A DNA stretch of 64,000 nucleotides from Phorcus lineatus (lineage: Eukaryota > Mollusca > Gastropoda > Trochida > Trochidae), in assembly GCA_921293015.1 (NCBI GenBank), contig OV121088.1:22047645-22111644 (forward strand). The letters run 5' to 3'. A program made the translations under genes and the position numbers. Positions 1 to 13,577 of this stretch are shown here, one piece after another (within the stretch, counting starts at the first letter, position 1; every line of letters starts with the position of its first letter). The notes under the pieces are model-generated. The model was not told where the DNA came from. It saw only the letters and a list, made by a program, of their open reading frames with translations, and ran no database searches.

Positions 1-683
1 GTTAATGTGGGGTAAGCTGTCAGAGGCAACTCCATGTACTGGAAAAGGTGACACGTTAACCAATAGCTCTGGCGAACTATCAGAAGCAGACCTTTCGGTA
101 GATGGCAGAACTTGGCTATCGACGATACTTCTCAGTTCAGTTATTTCCTTCCGTAGTTTTGTGATCGTGTTCCCGGACATAGCACCGTCACGCATGCGCA
201 CATTACTACTATCAGGCACTGACCCCTCACTGTAAAAACACTGTCCAAGTTGCGTGAAATTGTTCATTCTCGCTGCAACGGCGTCAGTTGAAGATCGTTC
301 CTGACGAATGGTTGAAGGAAATCTTCTCTGTGGAAACTGTCCCGGATGTTCCATCGAAACTTCGTCCGATTCTGGAATTCGTGACGTCACAGTGGTTGTA
401 CTAGATCGACGGCGAGGTTCTGTCCGAACTGGGCCTATGTCGATAAGTTGTGGGCGATTCGCGTCATACAGTTGTGCAATCGTCGACCTTGTCCATGTTT
501 GTGGCACTTGGAAACCATCTCGGTCAGCCGTTGTTCGAGGTCAGTTCCAGTCAGTTTCGGTTCCTCAGCGACTTGGCGACTGTCATGGCTGACCCCGGGA
601 AGGTCAGAGGTTGGCATCGTGACCCTTTTCTTGTTCTGTCCTGCCGGTCGTGTACGTGAGCGAAGCTGTCGTTGCGGTGGCAT
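1..683 (-). pseudogene. gag-like coding fragment, two overlapping frames, cut by window edge
   Basis: Two minus-strand frames make up this fragment. The first starts with ATG at 683 (MPPQRQLRSR) and stops at 435. The second, one base back (-1), is open from about 540 to base 1 with no stop, about 180 codons, and runs off the window. The predicted protein is rich in Arg, Ser, Thr and Gln, has no membrane segment, and includes a short heptad-like stretch near 110-180 (TKLRKEITELRSIVDS). A basic, low-complexity N-terminus followed by a helical segment is what retroelement Gag-like proteins often look like, but no zinc knuckle, protease or polymerase is inside the window. The overlap at 435-540 could be a frameshift mutation, a -1 translational shift or a missed intron. 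A host gene is also possible. Identity is a guess from composition. Confidence 0.3.
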
Positions 684-1373
684 AGTGGGAAATGGCTATG
701 GTACGATTTCCAAGTGAAAGAAGTTACCGATGACTGTTTGTCATTAAAGACGATGTAAAGCAAGAACGAAGGCAGCAATAAAACAATGGATGGGAAACAA
801 TGCATGAAAACAATAGAAAGAGGCAGAGGTCACGTGATGATGGCTTAAATACAAAATTAGTGTGACGTACTTCCGGTTGATTAAAAATGAGAACTGTAAT
901 CAGATGAAAAATAAAACGAACAAATGATTATGCAATATAGAAACAAAAAACAAAAGATGAAGTTAATACATGGAAATAGCGGAATCATATATACATAGAA
1001 ATAGCTTGAAAATGATAAACTGTTGTTGCACAAACTAAAATGTCCAAATTTTCATGTACTGACCCATGTGGGTTATCATAATTGAATCTTTGCGCTTTGA
1101 AATTGACCCTTTGACTATCACGCTTTATCTGCGATCGCATTTTTAACTTTACAACAATCCTAATAGCCGTCCTGTAATACCTTATTTCTCAAATTATAAG
1201 CATAAACCTCCCATGCATATTCTATCAACTCCACGAACAAAGAAAAAGAAAGAAAAGGCGGATAAGAACAAACACAGTTTATTACTTTCATCTTGTAGAA
1301 AGAAAGTTCACAAAATGTTATACAATGTACATGTTCACTATCCTGTGTATATTTAGACACACAGACACAGTAA
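684..1373. other. non-coding stretch, nothing recognised
   Basis: AT-rich sequence with no exon-like open frame, no RNA gene and no clear repeat. It separates the gag-like fragment from the CATA-rich simple repeats. Confidence 0.5.
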
Positions 1374-1612
1374 ACAAACACACATACATACATATATACA
1401 TGCATACATACATATGTGTACAAACACAGACATTTATTTATCATACATGCTTAAACTGTATACAAGCACATACATTCAAACAATCTTACAAACTTTCATA
1501 CACACCTTCATACACACCTTCATGCACACCTTCATGCACACCTTCATGCACGCATGCACGCTTACATACATACACACATACACACACACATACATACATA
1601 CATACATGCAAA
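1374..1612. repeat. CATA/CACA-rich microsatellite block
   Basis: Two blocks (about 1374-1430 and 1565-1612) consist of interspersed CATA, CACA and ATGC units. The open frames on both strands here (Tyr/Thr/His-rich or Val/Cys/Met-rich) simply follow the repeat and are not genes. Confidence 0.85.
1494..1552. repeat. 12-bp tandem repeat
   Basis: About five copies of a 12-bp unit CCTTCATRCACA in direct tandem, with TACA in the first copies and TGCA in later ones. It sits inside the larger CATA-rich block. Confidence 0.85.
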
Positions 1613-1779
1613 CAGTGTACAGACACATGCGTTCATATATATACCACAGTGCAGAAGCCAAGACGTCCACATATTCATACATACATTTAACATGCCATTC
1701 AAAGAACGGCATGGGGTATAAACATTCCATATACAAATTTTCATACATACACTTATCATATCAAAGTAACATATGGTAG

Positions 1780-4700
1780 TTTCAAACAGATTTAATCAAG
1801 ACATTCATTTTTGTTTAATCACAGCATCGAATCGTAAATAACATATTAAACATATTAAAGTTAAAATGAAATACAATTTTTTGGCAATGAAAGATATATA
1901 TAGATGCAGTGAATAAATTACACATACAAGGCTAAACGTCCTTAAATCTAAAATCATTTATAAAGCATTCGTGTGTATGGCATATTAAAATAAGTACAAT
2001 AAAAAAGATGTTGTAAATTTGAAACATTAAGCATTCACGGATTTCGAAAGAAAATTTTTTTTGGCGTTTTTATTTTTAACTCTTCAAAAAAGGAAGCTAC
2101 TTCATTTGAAGTGCATATCTAAAATTAGAATTTAACATAAAAATGTACATTTGCAACATATTTACAAACATGATTTATTATAACTTGCGTCAGTATCATC
2201 AATAAATAAAAACAATTAACCTGCGTCGCTGATTACACGGGAAGGTACAATTGCACTGGTGTTGTCATACTGTTCACAATATAAACCATGAATGAAGTCA
2301 TAATATAAATGTGTAATACGCGTTTAGGACTGTACTGTAGGACGCGTTTAGGATCCATCGATTATTTTATCATGTTAATATCCTATCGAGCATAATAGGT
2401 AAATTATAATACATATTAGATAAATATCAATTCAATCTTATCATAAATATCACACATAAGATGACAAGTCATTTACAAAGAAGGCTTGTATTAGAAACGT
2501 AAACGTGGACGTCATGGCATACTGACGACAATATCAACATACAGGTCCCATACATCTCGCTGGCCTTAGTTTGTTTTTAGCCTAAAATTTTTATTATTCA
2601 CAAGGCACTCGCACACCTCTCCGTTCACATAGAAACATACTCGTTTACTGTTTTTTTCTCAATCAACGATATTGTAATTGTTAAAATTATCAGGAACGTG
2701 CCCATTTCTTATTCCTCCGAATGTGTTTTATCCAAGGAAACTTCAATCATATATATATATGTAATGAAATTGTGTATAAATCAAATCTGTCCGCCTCCAT
2801 AATACTTGTTATGACATCTAATTGAAAGACATTTCCTCTTCAGAATAAACAAAGTGGCGATATGGTATTGTAATAGGAAGTGAGTGTCAAATAGTTCCTT
2901 AACAATTACTTATTCCCAAGTAACATAAATTACATTTACAAAGTAAATAATCTAAAACAGTGTGAAATGGAATTATTTCCAGTATGTTCTCTAGTTGGGT
3001 ATTTCGTTAGTACATTTATACATGCTTATTTACTTTTTTTCGCTATATGTAATAAACTTATTAAAAAAATTTTGCTGTCGAGAAGACTATTTTTACTAGT
3101 TTAACTGCAGTTTTGGAAATAATAAATTCAATGACGAGGATGTGAATCAGTGTAGTTTTTATTAAGAGTCTTCCCTCATCACTTAGTCCACCCACTCGCT
3201 GCTGGATTGCTTACATACTCATGCCTTCATCATGTCAAACTTCAAGTGTAATTGGTGTTAAGATAAAGGTCCCAGGTGTTTAAAGTATGTGCCATACGTT
3301 GAAATTGTAAGTGTCTTTGAAAATAAAATAAGATTTTATGGGAACTTTTAAAATACCGGTATATCCCTTCGCAAGGTATATGCTTAATGACTTATTAAGG
3401 GTTTAAAATTTTTGTCGTTTCCTATTTTTTTGGCGATGACTTTAATTTTCTTGAAACGATTTTGCAAATATAGTTATCAAAAAGGCCTGAAACAATTGCA
3501 AACTTAACCAAATTCACAGACTAAAACTTCTAAATTTGTATTTACGTTGCATCCTATAGAAGTGAGTATATTTAGGAGATAAACTAATGTGTTTGAAAAT
3601 CAGAGACAGGTTATACTGGATTGATGGCGAAAATTAAAGTTGAAACCGAACGCCCAACTTTCGTGGTAAAATCACCAATATTTGTATCTAGTTAGGCCCG
3701 ATAAACATAGTGTGTTTGAAAATCAGAGACATGTTTTACTGAATTGATAGGGAGTAAATCTTAAATTTAAACCGAACGCGCAAATTAGGTCTATCTCCCT
3801 GATGAATGTAGTAACTATATTTGGCTTTTATAATGAACATTGCATTATTCAATTTGCACTGACAAATGACAATATTAGTTGTTTTTTTTATGAAAGTATG
3901 TCTTCGTGTACTATTCTGATATACAAATCTTTCTTCTGATCGTGAAGTCAGCGATGCAAGTGTTCACATCTTGGCATGATAAATTAAAAAGTTGACTAAG
4001 GTCGATCTAATTTTTTTTCTCTTTCCTTGATTTTGAAATGAAATATTCAATATTGACTGACTTGGAAAATTAACACTAGAAATTATGGAATTATTGAATT
4101 AAACTGATGTTACATTACTGTACACTATGACATTGTTTAGACACATTTTTTAAAATGTTTAATGTTCAATGGTAACTGACTTTGTAAGTTATGAGGTTGA
4201 GACTATTACGAGTTAAAATAATATCTATTGCAATTTCATTACCACTATTTTATTACAAAACCATTTCAGTTTTATGTCAATAAAGAGTTTATACCTAAGC
4301 AATGCATTGGAAGTATCCAAAAGTTCTAATCTTACTTCCTTTTTAAAATATTATTTTGAGGGTTTTTCATTTGCAATTTCTGTTTCCTTTTGCTGAAGAT
4401 TTGCTGAACGAATTAGTATTGCTCATTTAGAAGCATGGGAAATATCTGTACCTCTAGGTAAAAAAATGTGTGCAACATTACACCTTGGGCAAACTGTAAC
4501 AATTAGCTCGGTTCTGCTGAGGTGTCCCTCAATTTGAGAAAAAAATAGTAACTCGCAATGAATGGAGCACTTAACCGTTAGCAAAGATCAAAGAAAACTT
4601 TACTTAAAGCATAAATTTAAAAAACATGAATCACAGTATAATGAATGTTGGTTAAGACTGAATTCCTATTCATGGAGTATTATACGAGACGTACGTATAC

Positions 4701-6923
4701 GCATTCAATAGTTTCGGTGGTAATTTAGAACATGGCCGCCCCTCTTCTCTTTACTTTGAGACAAATGTTCCCGAATCTGTAGACGGAATAGATAAATTAC
4801 GTTTGTGCATAATAGAAACAGCAACTTCGTTGTTAATATCCCTGCTCCTAGAATACCTGGTAACGGTCAGAACAAACATCAAAGCGGTAAATTGTTAATA
4901 AGTTGGACGCTAAAATATCGTTTTGAGTAAAATTATATTGCTGATGGAAATACTTCATAAAAGGATAGTAGTAGGCTACGGTTGGGCCTTAGCGATCCGT
5001 GTGTCGAGTCACTCATAGGAGACATCTTTATTAAATATTTTAGATTCAATGCATAAAACTATGTATATCAGGAGAACTTCGAAACTAAAAGTGAGTATGA
5101 GATGAGTATAATATTTAAAGTAAAAAATAGCGATGCAGTCTGTAGGCCAGACCCTGAAATAAGTTAGAAGCCTAAGCAAGTCTATAAAAAGACTTGATTT
5201 CTGAAAATTAGGATTAAGAAATTACATCATCCTTTTCATTTCATCTAATATCTTAAAAACATTAATTTAATCGTGCATTTTTTAAAATTTCAGAGTCTGT
5301 TAGACTTATAGCGAGGTAGCTGTGGTTGCATCTAATTGACCCTACTCCCACGCTCCATATGTTGTACATAAGTTAACCCGTCAACTAAGACCAGGCTTGG
5401 TCGTACATATTTACGATTAAACTGCCGATAATCGGCTTATCTTTCTCAGTTAATAATTGCTCAATAAACTTCTTGCTTTCTCAACCTATTTGGTTCCATG
5501 CTCGAAAAAACTTTATAGACATGTTTATTCTTTGAAAGTATCTATATATCGCAATTCATATTTTCATATTTCGGTACTGGCGAAAAAAGAACGAATCATA
5601 CTAGAAGTTTTAGATGATATAACAATAAATAGCTTTTATTGGAAAGACAGTGCATTCTATATCGAATAATCTATTATGTAGTTATTTTTATACTCGTTAT
5701 AAAAGAAAGATGGACTTAGTGTAAGAGCAAACGTAAGATCAAAGGATCTTTCCTGGAAATTCATCGAATGTAGATGTAAAGATCGTGTTAAAAATAACAA
5801 ACGTCTTCCGAGATCAAAGTATGGGCGCCATAAACTGAAAGAAAATTTAAAAAATACTTTAACAATTCATTGAAACGTATACACGACGTTACTCATCATG
5901 TAGGCGTAAGCAATAATTTCATCGAAAAAGCATTTTCCTTATTGAATGTGTGGATTAGTAATTGCATATACCTCTTGAAAAATATCACAAAATAGCTCTA
6001 ACAATGGTCCTATAACAATTTAAAATAATATAATATGAATTTAAAACGGGATGTCCCTTACATTTCACAAGTACAGTACATGGACAAAGGTGAGTCATCA
6101 CTAATAGCTCTGAAAGAATATTTATCATGAATTGAGTTGTTCTGAATTGCTTCTCAAAGGTATAACTTAATTATTCAACCCAGCAACAAGTACAGAATTC
6201 TAATTTAATTTTCCGGTGATTATTAAAAATACCCGAGCTTATGTCGCTTAACTTAGTGCCATTCAGTAACTAGGAAAGAATTTATTAATTCATTTATTAT
6301 TACATAGATTTATAAATTTATACATTGAAATATACAATATGTCAGACTAAAAGTTGAGCCATTCCATAGGGAATTATGAGAGACACAAGAAGTCACAAAA
6401 CACTATGTAGAATAAGAGTAATTCAAGATTTTACGAATATACAGCATAAAGGCACAATGAACATGTTCTGTTTTTTAAGAATATTATGACATATGTAAAA
6501 CGATGACTTTCTTTCAGGCTTATAGCCATGAATTTACTTGTAGTGTAGGCCTAAAGATATATATGTATAGACTTTCATCTATTGGCTTGTTAAAGTAATC
6601 CACCAGTTTAATTGCACAATTCATGTTAAAAAGTAAGGGGAAATGTTTGTATCAATAAAGACATACAGCCCCGAAGACGTTTTACTCAAGGAACTACGGT
6701 ACTAGGAACTGGCAACAACATAAATAAACATTCCGAGTTGAAGAGTTCAACCGGGGCGTGCGCGTAGAACTACCAAGCGCGTTAACAGGCGTGGCTGTTT
6801 AAGAAATATCGCCAACCTTGAAAGGAGAGCCACTTCCAAATAAACCTTCGCCTTTCGATTAGTCTGTAGATGAGAAAGAGTCAGGCTTACAAGATTCAGA
6901 TATATCAATTTATCCCGATCTAA
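1780..6923. other. long AT-rich intergenic stretch
   Basis: About 5 kb with no supportable exon. The only plus-strand open frame of note (5457-5669) is short, AT-driven and has no recognisable motif. A diverged direct duplication lies at 3587-3788. A short GC-richer patch at about 6745-6840, with several CpG and GCGC steps just upstream of the first gene, is a plausible promoter area, but no TATA box stands out. Confidence 0.5.
3587..3788. repeat. diverged direct duplication, about 122-bp period
   Basis: TGTGTTTGAAAATCAGAGACA begins near 3587 and recurs near 3709. Each copy is followed by a similar tract ending in AAACCGAACGC-like sequence. The two copies differ by several substitutions and small indels, so the duplication is old. 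Confidence 0.6.
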
Positions 6924-9900
6924 ATGGATCCGTCTGTATCATGGAGAACATGTTTGATATCTTCAAGTCGAAAAGGTTCAAAACTACCCATCAGTGGCAT
7001 CACACTCCAGGTATATCTTTTTAGCCCACTGCATTCGCTATTGGTATTAGCTAGATTAAAGTGACACAGAGTATGTTTAATGATTTTTCATGTGTTAATA
7101 TAGATATATATATGTCTATATAATAACTTATGACCAAAGTTAAGTTCAAACCGCTTCCCAAAACGTGCATCTTTTTCTCTAAACAACATATAGAAGGGTC
7201 TACTCTGTGCCCCTTTAACTACAATAATAAGATGTTTTTTTCTTTTCGAGAAACATTTTGTTTATAAACTGATATCATAAGCTATAAAAGTAGATGTTAT
7301 ACTGTTAAATAGAATGATATAAATTTAATGGTCCATCATACATATAGCAAATTTATCATTTAGTCCAGCATATATCTAGCTATAGATGTTTTTGCACATA
7401 CCAAAATGTGCTCTGGCTGGAATACAAGTTTATCTAGATGAACTAATCTATCATCGCGGTGCATGTTCAGAGCACTTGTGGAGGGTCAATGAGTACAAAA
7501 CACTTTGTGAGGAGAATACAACCAGTTGACAGTGAAAATGATTAAATACAGACTTACAATCGGCATACCATGCAGCTAGGGCTACCAAATTACTGCTGGG
7601 TGCACAGATATTCAAGGCATGATTCAAGATAATTAAAACATTGCTATCATTATCTTTTTAAATAATTAAGAAAAGCCAAGTAATCCATACAATTGCTATT
7701 GATCAATTAATGAAAGAGATTTATTATTAAAGTTTTACATAAATTTGCAAATATAAAAGTATAGAACAAGTAAACTGTACTACTGTACAAGTAAACTGAA
7801 TTAAAAGGTCAAACACTCATTTTAATATGAGGATATGCTACTCTTAAAACAATATTAGAATTTGCTGATATTCATGATCTTCAAGAGTATATACATGAAT
7901 TTTCCTCAGCTCAAAATGAAACCCTTTTTGTCCAGTGAAGTGTAAAAAGCAATTGATTGTCATTTTAGAATGATAAGAACTCTTAAAAGTATATTGTTTT
8001 ATTCCAGATCTCTCCTCACAGTTTTCTGCTATGACCCCTCAATTCTCCGCAACAAAGGATGCCTTGAAGAAAAGAGAATCTCACATTCAAAGATCACTTC
8101 CCTTCCCCTGGCTAAATCCTTTGAATGGAGAAAACAAGACGTCTCTTGTACAGAAGATAGCAGCCAGATTTGTACCACAAGAAGATTCAAATTTAAGTCA
8201 AAATCATGATGGTAAGATTCCTAATTTGTTTGGAAACATAAGTCATTAGAGCTTGAATTGTTTGAAAAGTTTTTGGTTAGATAAGGCTTCTGAAGTATTT
8301 CTATTCTACCATAGCAACAAGCAGGTTTCCACTGAAAGTTTTAAACATCTTTAAAATTATGGTAAATTTATTAAATGCATATGTAAAGTTACGGAATTTG
8401 ATGTTCTGTATTCTCAGTTATACATTATTCATCAACATTTTATACACTGCACCTCAAGTACAAAAGTTAAAAGTTGTGTACTTTAATTACAAACATTTTC
8501 TATGGTGCACGATCACACCTGTCCATTCTGCTGATGATAGTTTACATATAATCAAATAAAACAGTATGGTTGAATAAGATTTGAGTCATTTCATTAGTGA
8601 TTGGGTATGTTATCGGTACAATAATATGTTAGTACAAACCATTATAATTATAAATGCAAATTTGTTAACTTTTTGCAATACCTGTACATATCTAAAGTGT
8701 TTAAGACTCGGCTTCCTCCTTACAATGAACGCAGTTGTTGCCTGTCATCCTCAAGGGACTTGACCTGAAAAAGTTCAAGAATTTGTTTTAATGCAGAGGA
8801 TGTAATGGCAAATATTACTATCTCACAGTATGTAATTCTGTCACATCCTTTTTTATTGAAAAACTATTAATCAGAAAATAAGCTTCAAATATTTTACCTT
8901 GCAGTTCCTGATGGACAAGAAACACCTCTGTCAAGGGGAGGCAACCCTGTCAAACAAAGGCAACTCTTTAAGGTGTCAGGAGACAAACCTATTTCAGAAG
9001 GTTCTATTAGCAAGGTACTATCCTTTAGTGTTTTAATTTCCATATTTTCAAAATATGTCCATGGACAGCAACTATCAACACATTCAAAAGTCAAAAGAAT
9101 GAATGTATTCATAGTTATGAACCAATTATAAATGTAACAAGAATAGCCTCTTGAATATTTTGTTTCCACACACATGTTGAACATTATTGTCATATAATAT
9201 TTGGTAGATCACCGTGGATCAGTTAATGTCATACAAGTCAGCAACAAAACTGAGAGGCAAACAAACAACAGTGGAGACTCCTGACTTGTCCAATAATTCG
9301 GCCGAAGTGAAGACAGAGGAAGGGCAGTTGGAAACAAGGGAAGAGTTGAGTGAAAAAAGGAAGACAAGAAGAACAGGGGATGAGTCAATGAAGAAATGGG
9401 TGGAGTTTACTAGAAAAGGGGAGGAGTCTGGCAAGGGAGATCAACCAGTGCTAGGGCTACTTGTCCTTGTATGGCTGATCAATCAGAGAGAAATAATGGT
9501 GAGTCAATATTGTGAAATGAATTTTTTATGTAAATAGCTGAGATCTTAAATTCTTAAAAATGTTGATGTTACATAGTCTTTGTGAAGATAAAAGACAAAT
9601 TCTTGTGACAATCTATTTCATGATCAGTAGTCATTTCATCTCATTTTATTGCCTCCACTTCAAGGACTTTCCTTATGTAGCTTATGTGTAACCAGCCAAT
9701 GAAATGATCCCAGATCAAGCATTATTCATTTGCATTACCCAGATGAGAGTAAGGTATCAGTGAGCGTAATTAGTTATGAGGAACCAGCAGGCAGAGATAC
9801 CAAGGAAAACTTTCCCCACTGAAGGCAATCTGGGGACAAACATACTTTGATGTAGCAGGCTGCATATAATTTTGCCAACTCTGACAACAGTCTAAAAGTT

Positions 9901-12900
9901 TATGATTTTATAGGATGTCTTCATTGAGTGATTCAACAAAAAGTGAGACTTGTCTACTTTCAGAAAGATTTGGTTGAACTAAGAAACAATTCAATACATG
10001 GACAGAAGATTCTCCACAGTAATCAAGGTAACCTGCATCATCTGTTGATGGTATGAGAGCTTTAGAGTTCAAATATTTGGCTGCTACTATTGTAGGGAGA
10101 GAGCCTTTAATGCCATTGTAGTTTGAGATGAAACTTGTGAACGTGGTTGAAATTAGCAAACTTTGGGTTCTCCAGCACTGAGGTTGTATCAAAGCCTTTC
10201 TGCATGTGGAACAGTTCTCCATAGCAGACTAACTAACTGAGCTTCTTATGGGATTAAAATATGGACATCTTGAAACAAAGCCATTTAGTGGTGTAAGGAT
10301 GTTTTTTTCTATTTAATTGTTGTTCTAGCTATAGCTTCAATCGCAAAAGCTTTGTAATTAACTAAATTAGTACAGTTTTTATGATTTTGTGATATATAGC
10401 CTTTCAGAATATATACTGCTTTTGGTCTGTTAAAAGACTGCTTTAATAAAACCCTTTGTATGTCATTGTTAATGATTACTGGTCTTGATGGATCTTCAAA
10501 TCTGGGGTCAGGGTTACTGCAACTATATAAGAAAGTTCTGCAATAAAAGCAATAGCTGTTGACTATGTACCCTCATTTATGGTCTTCAGTTTGTCTGAAT
10601 AGAGTTCTGCCTTCTTGCCAAGAAGAAAATAAGATGATTGTGATTCTAAATGTTCGGAAATGGATTATTTTTTATATTGTTCATACTTTTCAATATAACT
10701 TCAGGGATGTGATGTAATGTCTTTGTTTATTGTTACTTCATCCAGATGTTACAAACACAAACCTGATGACACTAACACGGCAGATCTCCTCCCTCCAGAA
10801 GTCTCTACAGAAACAACACCAACAAGTTCACACACAGATGGTATGTACTGCTCAAGTCTTTAGGGATAGCTTTTGATATGCTCACATCTCTGTATGAAAT
10901 AAGATCTATCATAGGGTTTAACTGGTAATGACTGTCTTAGGTTGAAACATTTTGAACATTTTTTGTAATTTATTTTATCATATACATTAGAGTCATTATT
11001 TGTTTGTCAAGCTTAATCTGCTTAGTTCTGCTATTATTTTCTAAAAGGACCTGACCCTTGGTAAGATTTACCTGTTGAATATAGAAGCTCACATTAATTT
11101 TGTGTAACAATTATTCACTGTCCTTTCCCTACTCAATGACCTGGAATTATTTTTACAGACTCAGTTAAGAAGATTGATGTTACTTTGTTTTCTTGCACAA
11201 TTGGCGCTCCTTGTTTCCATGGCAACCTGGACCAACCAAGGAGTGAGAGGGAGGCTTCACAACTGGTGAGATTATTGTTAATTACCGGTATGGTGACAAA
11301 TCTCTCATACTAACTTCCTCCCCAAGTCTTACTGAATGACTTATCTTATAAGATTTGTGTGCAACACAGAGGTGAAAGGGGTTTTGGCTTATCAATGTTT
11401 ATTTGAACAAACCAAATGCTCTGTTTAAGCAACACTTATTTAAAAACTAACTTTGATTACAATCAATTAAGACTGGTAGTCAAGAAAGTGCTCTAGCAAA
11501 GATTACAAGAGAAAAAAACACAAGAGATACATCTTTGTTGTTTGGTCGTACCTATGACTTATATGATTTGTCAAACTTTAGAGAAGTGGAAGTAATTGCA
11601 CAATATAAGATAAGGTCGTACATCATGTAATGTACATCTAAAAATCTTGTAAGTAAAACCAAAATTAAAATTTCATGCGTAGCATGTGTGCATGTATGCA
11701 CATAAATACCTGTTTACTTCTCACATTTCATTTCTGTCCATAATATTGTATGCATGAAAGCTGATTAAGGAGGATTTATCATGAGCTTCATTCACCAGTT
11801 TTGGGAATCCCTTGCGCAACTATGCAACAACATTTGTCAATATTTTTCAATTGGCTGGAAACTACTGCAGGTCTACCAGCATTTCTCCATTTCGTTTTCA
11901 CCTTTAAATTTTGTCAAGATCAATGATAAATAGAAATTCAATCATTGACTCTTATCATATGATACAATGTTTAAGCATATTGAATATAATCTTACTACAA
12001 ATCAATAATGATTGATTTGAGTATCATATGATCTAAAACATAGGGCTGTTAATATCAACTGAATTATATACGAAACATAACTAGGACGAAACATCATTTA
12101 ATTTGATCTTAACACTCAAAATGGCAACTCTGAAAGTAACAGGTTTCTTTTGAATAAGTGGTAATAAACTAATTGACCAACAGTCTGCTAATGTATTATA
12201 CCAGGTACAGGTATGTAATGGTATCCATCTCAGGACCTACAGTGTCACTGCTCACTACATGGAGAGATGCATCTCAGTATTGCCTGCACAGGTCTGTATT
12301 TCTCCAGTCTTGTTTCTCACATTTCTGACAGAACGTGAATTATATCTTTTTCGAACAGATTTTTTCAACAATTTCTTCAATTAATGATACCAACATCAGA
12401 CAATGAATATGGTAGTAGTGTAACAATAGTAATCATGTTTGCATTGTCTTCAATATAAGATATTAGTGCATTGGTGCAAAACATTTAAACATTTAAATTT
12501 AACTTAAAGGGCCACAGAGTATGTTGTTGGAGTCAAATACGCCAAACATCAATGATATCATTTCATTGAGAAGTAGTGGTTGTTTCAGAAAATTAGATTC
12601 CTAATGCTTATCAGTTCAGTATAGTGACAATAAACAGGTGAATGTCATGATTTTGTGATCGGAAACAGGACAGTGACGGGCGTCAATGATTCAATCATTA
12701 TTTCAGAAATTTATTTACAGCAGATACAAAGACAAACATTGATTTATAGTGATAAGTAGGTTATTTAACTAATATACACGTTAAATGGACACATAATTTT
12801 GAATTCTTAACATTTATCGGGACGTTTTTCGATTATCAATGAAAACGAGAAAAGATCATAATTTTGGCATTTTATGGATAAGGATACAAGTTAATGGAGT

Positions 12901-13577
12901 AAATTTTACCTTAACTCAGGTCATAAGGTATTTTGCCAATTAAAAATCATGAAACATACACTGTGTCACTTTAACTTGGTGTTTTTATTCTGTTTTAGAA
13001 AGATTAACAGTGGTTAGGTAAACAGATAAAATACAATACTTCTGATACTTTATCTGCAGTTCACAGTCTCTCTGATTTTATGACTTCCATTAATGTTATG
13101 TTTACGACAGGTTGGTATTTAAGAATTAACATCATTTTCTCATGTAATACCTAATTCGCCATTTATAAACTGTAGAACTATGGTATCGTGATAATAATCG
13201 TCTCGCAGGTTCCTTAGCAATACTTCCATGATATAACATCTCGCCTTATAAAACTGATAGCGGGATATGTTGTCTCAGCACTAAGACCATGATGATACAC
13301 AGGTCTACAATATAGCTGTTTATCCCTCATCCAAAGAGGCAAAAAGTTGTCTCACCCACTATAGACAATATCCAGCAAGGGATATCTTTGTTATGACCAA
13401 ATAATAACATTATTGAAATACAATGAATGCATTGCCAATGTAAATTTTTTTTATGTAAATCTATATTAATGTCTTTGAATGGTCTGTTTTGATATGCAGG
13501 TTATGATTCTGTATGTTCTGGTTTCAAGGTTCACATCAAGATTCACCCAGATGATCTACAGCTGGCCTGGGAGGTAG
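6924..13577 (+). CDS. uncharacterised coiled-coil protein with C-terminal membrane segment (9 coding exons)
   Basis: Exons read from splice sites: 6924-7010, 8022-8211, 8905-9014, 9208-9498, 9964-10027, 10746-10840, 11159-11265, 12205-12291, 13529-13577. All phases join and the total is 1080 nt, 359 residues. The ATG is preceded by an in-frame TAA. The N-terminal half is Ser/Lys-rich with no fold I recognise. Residues about 130-225 are strongly charged (EEGQLETREELSEKRKTRR). A heptad-rich coiled coil (LMTLTRQISSLQKSLQKQ) is followed directly by a hydrophobic segment (LRRLMLLCFLAQLALLVSMA) and a short basic tail ending WPGR. This suggests a membrane-anchored oligomer with a large soluble N-terminus. 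A second hydrophobic stretch (VLGLLVLVWLI) ends exon 4. The 64-nt exon 5 was found because exons 4 and 6 do not join in phase without it. I do not recognise the family. Two MITEs sit in introns 1 and 8. Confidence 0.72.
7056..7218 (+). mobile_element. TTAA MITE, family B, internally deleted copy (163 bp)
   Basis: Begins TTAAAGTGACACAGAGTATG and ends CTCTGTGCCCCTTTAA, with TTAA at both ends. Compared with full copies of about 470 bp it keeps both terminal inverted repeats but has lost most of the interior. It lies in intron 1 of the 6924-13577 gene. Confidence 0.8.
12504..12974 (-). mobile_element. TTAA MITE, family B, full length (471 bp)
   Basis: The left end TTAAAGGGCCACAGAGTATG and right end ATACACTGTGTCACTTTAA form terminal inverted repeats with TTAA at both edges. 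The orientation is reversed relative to the 17078 and 54926 copies. The interior holds the complement of the shared core (cggttttcgatcaca-like motif). It lies in intron 8 of the 6924-13577 gene. The TTAA edges match piggyBac-type targeting; this is inference, as no transposase is present. Confidence 0.82.

Noticed and set aside
1325..1779. Open frames on both strands over the CATA/CACA repeats
   Set aside because: The repeat lacks stop codons in several frames, so the open frames follow from composition.
9908..10222. Minus-strand frame of 104 codons
   Set aside because: It covers the small exon 9964-10027 of the plus-strand gene in antisense and has no motif.
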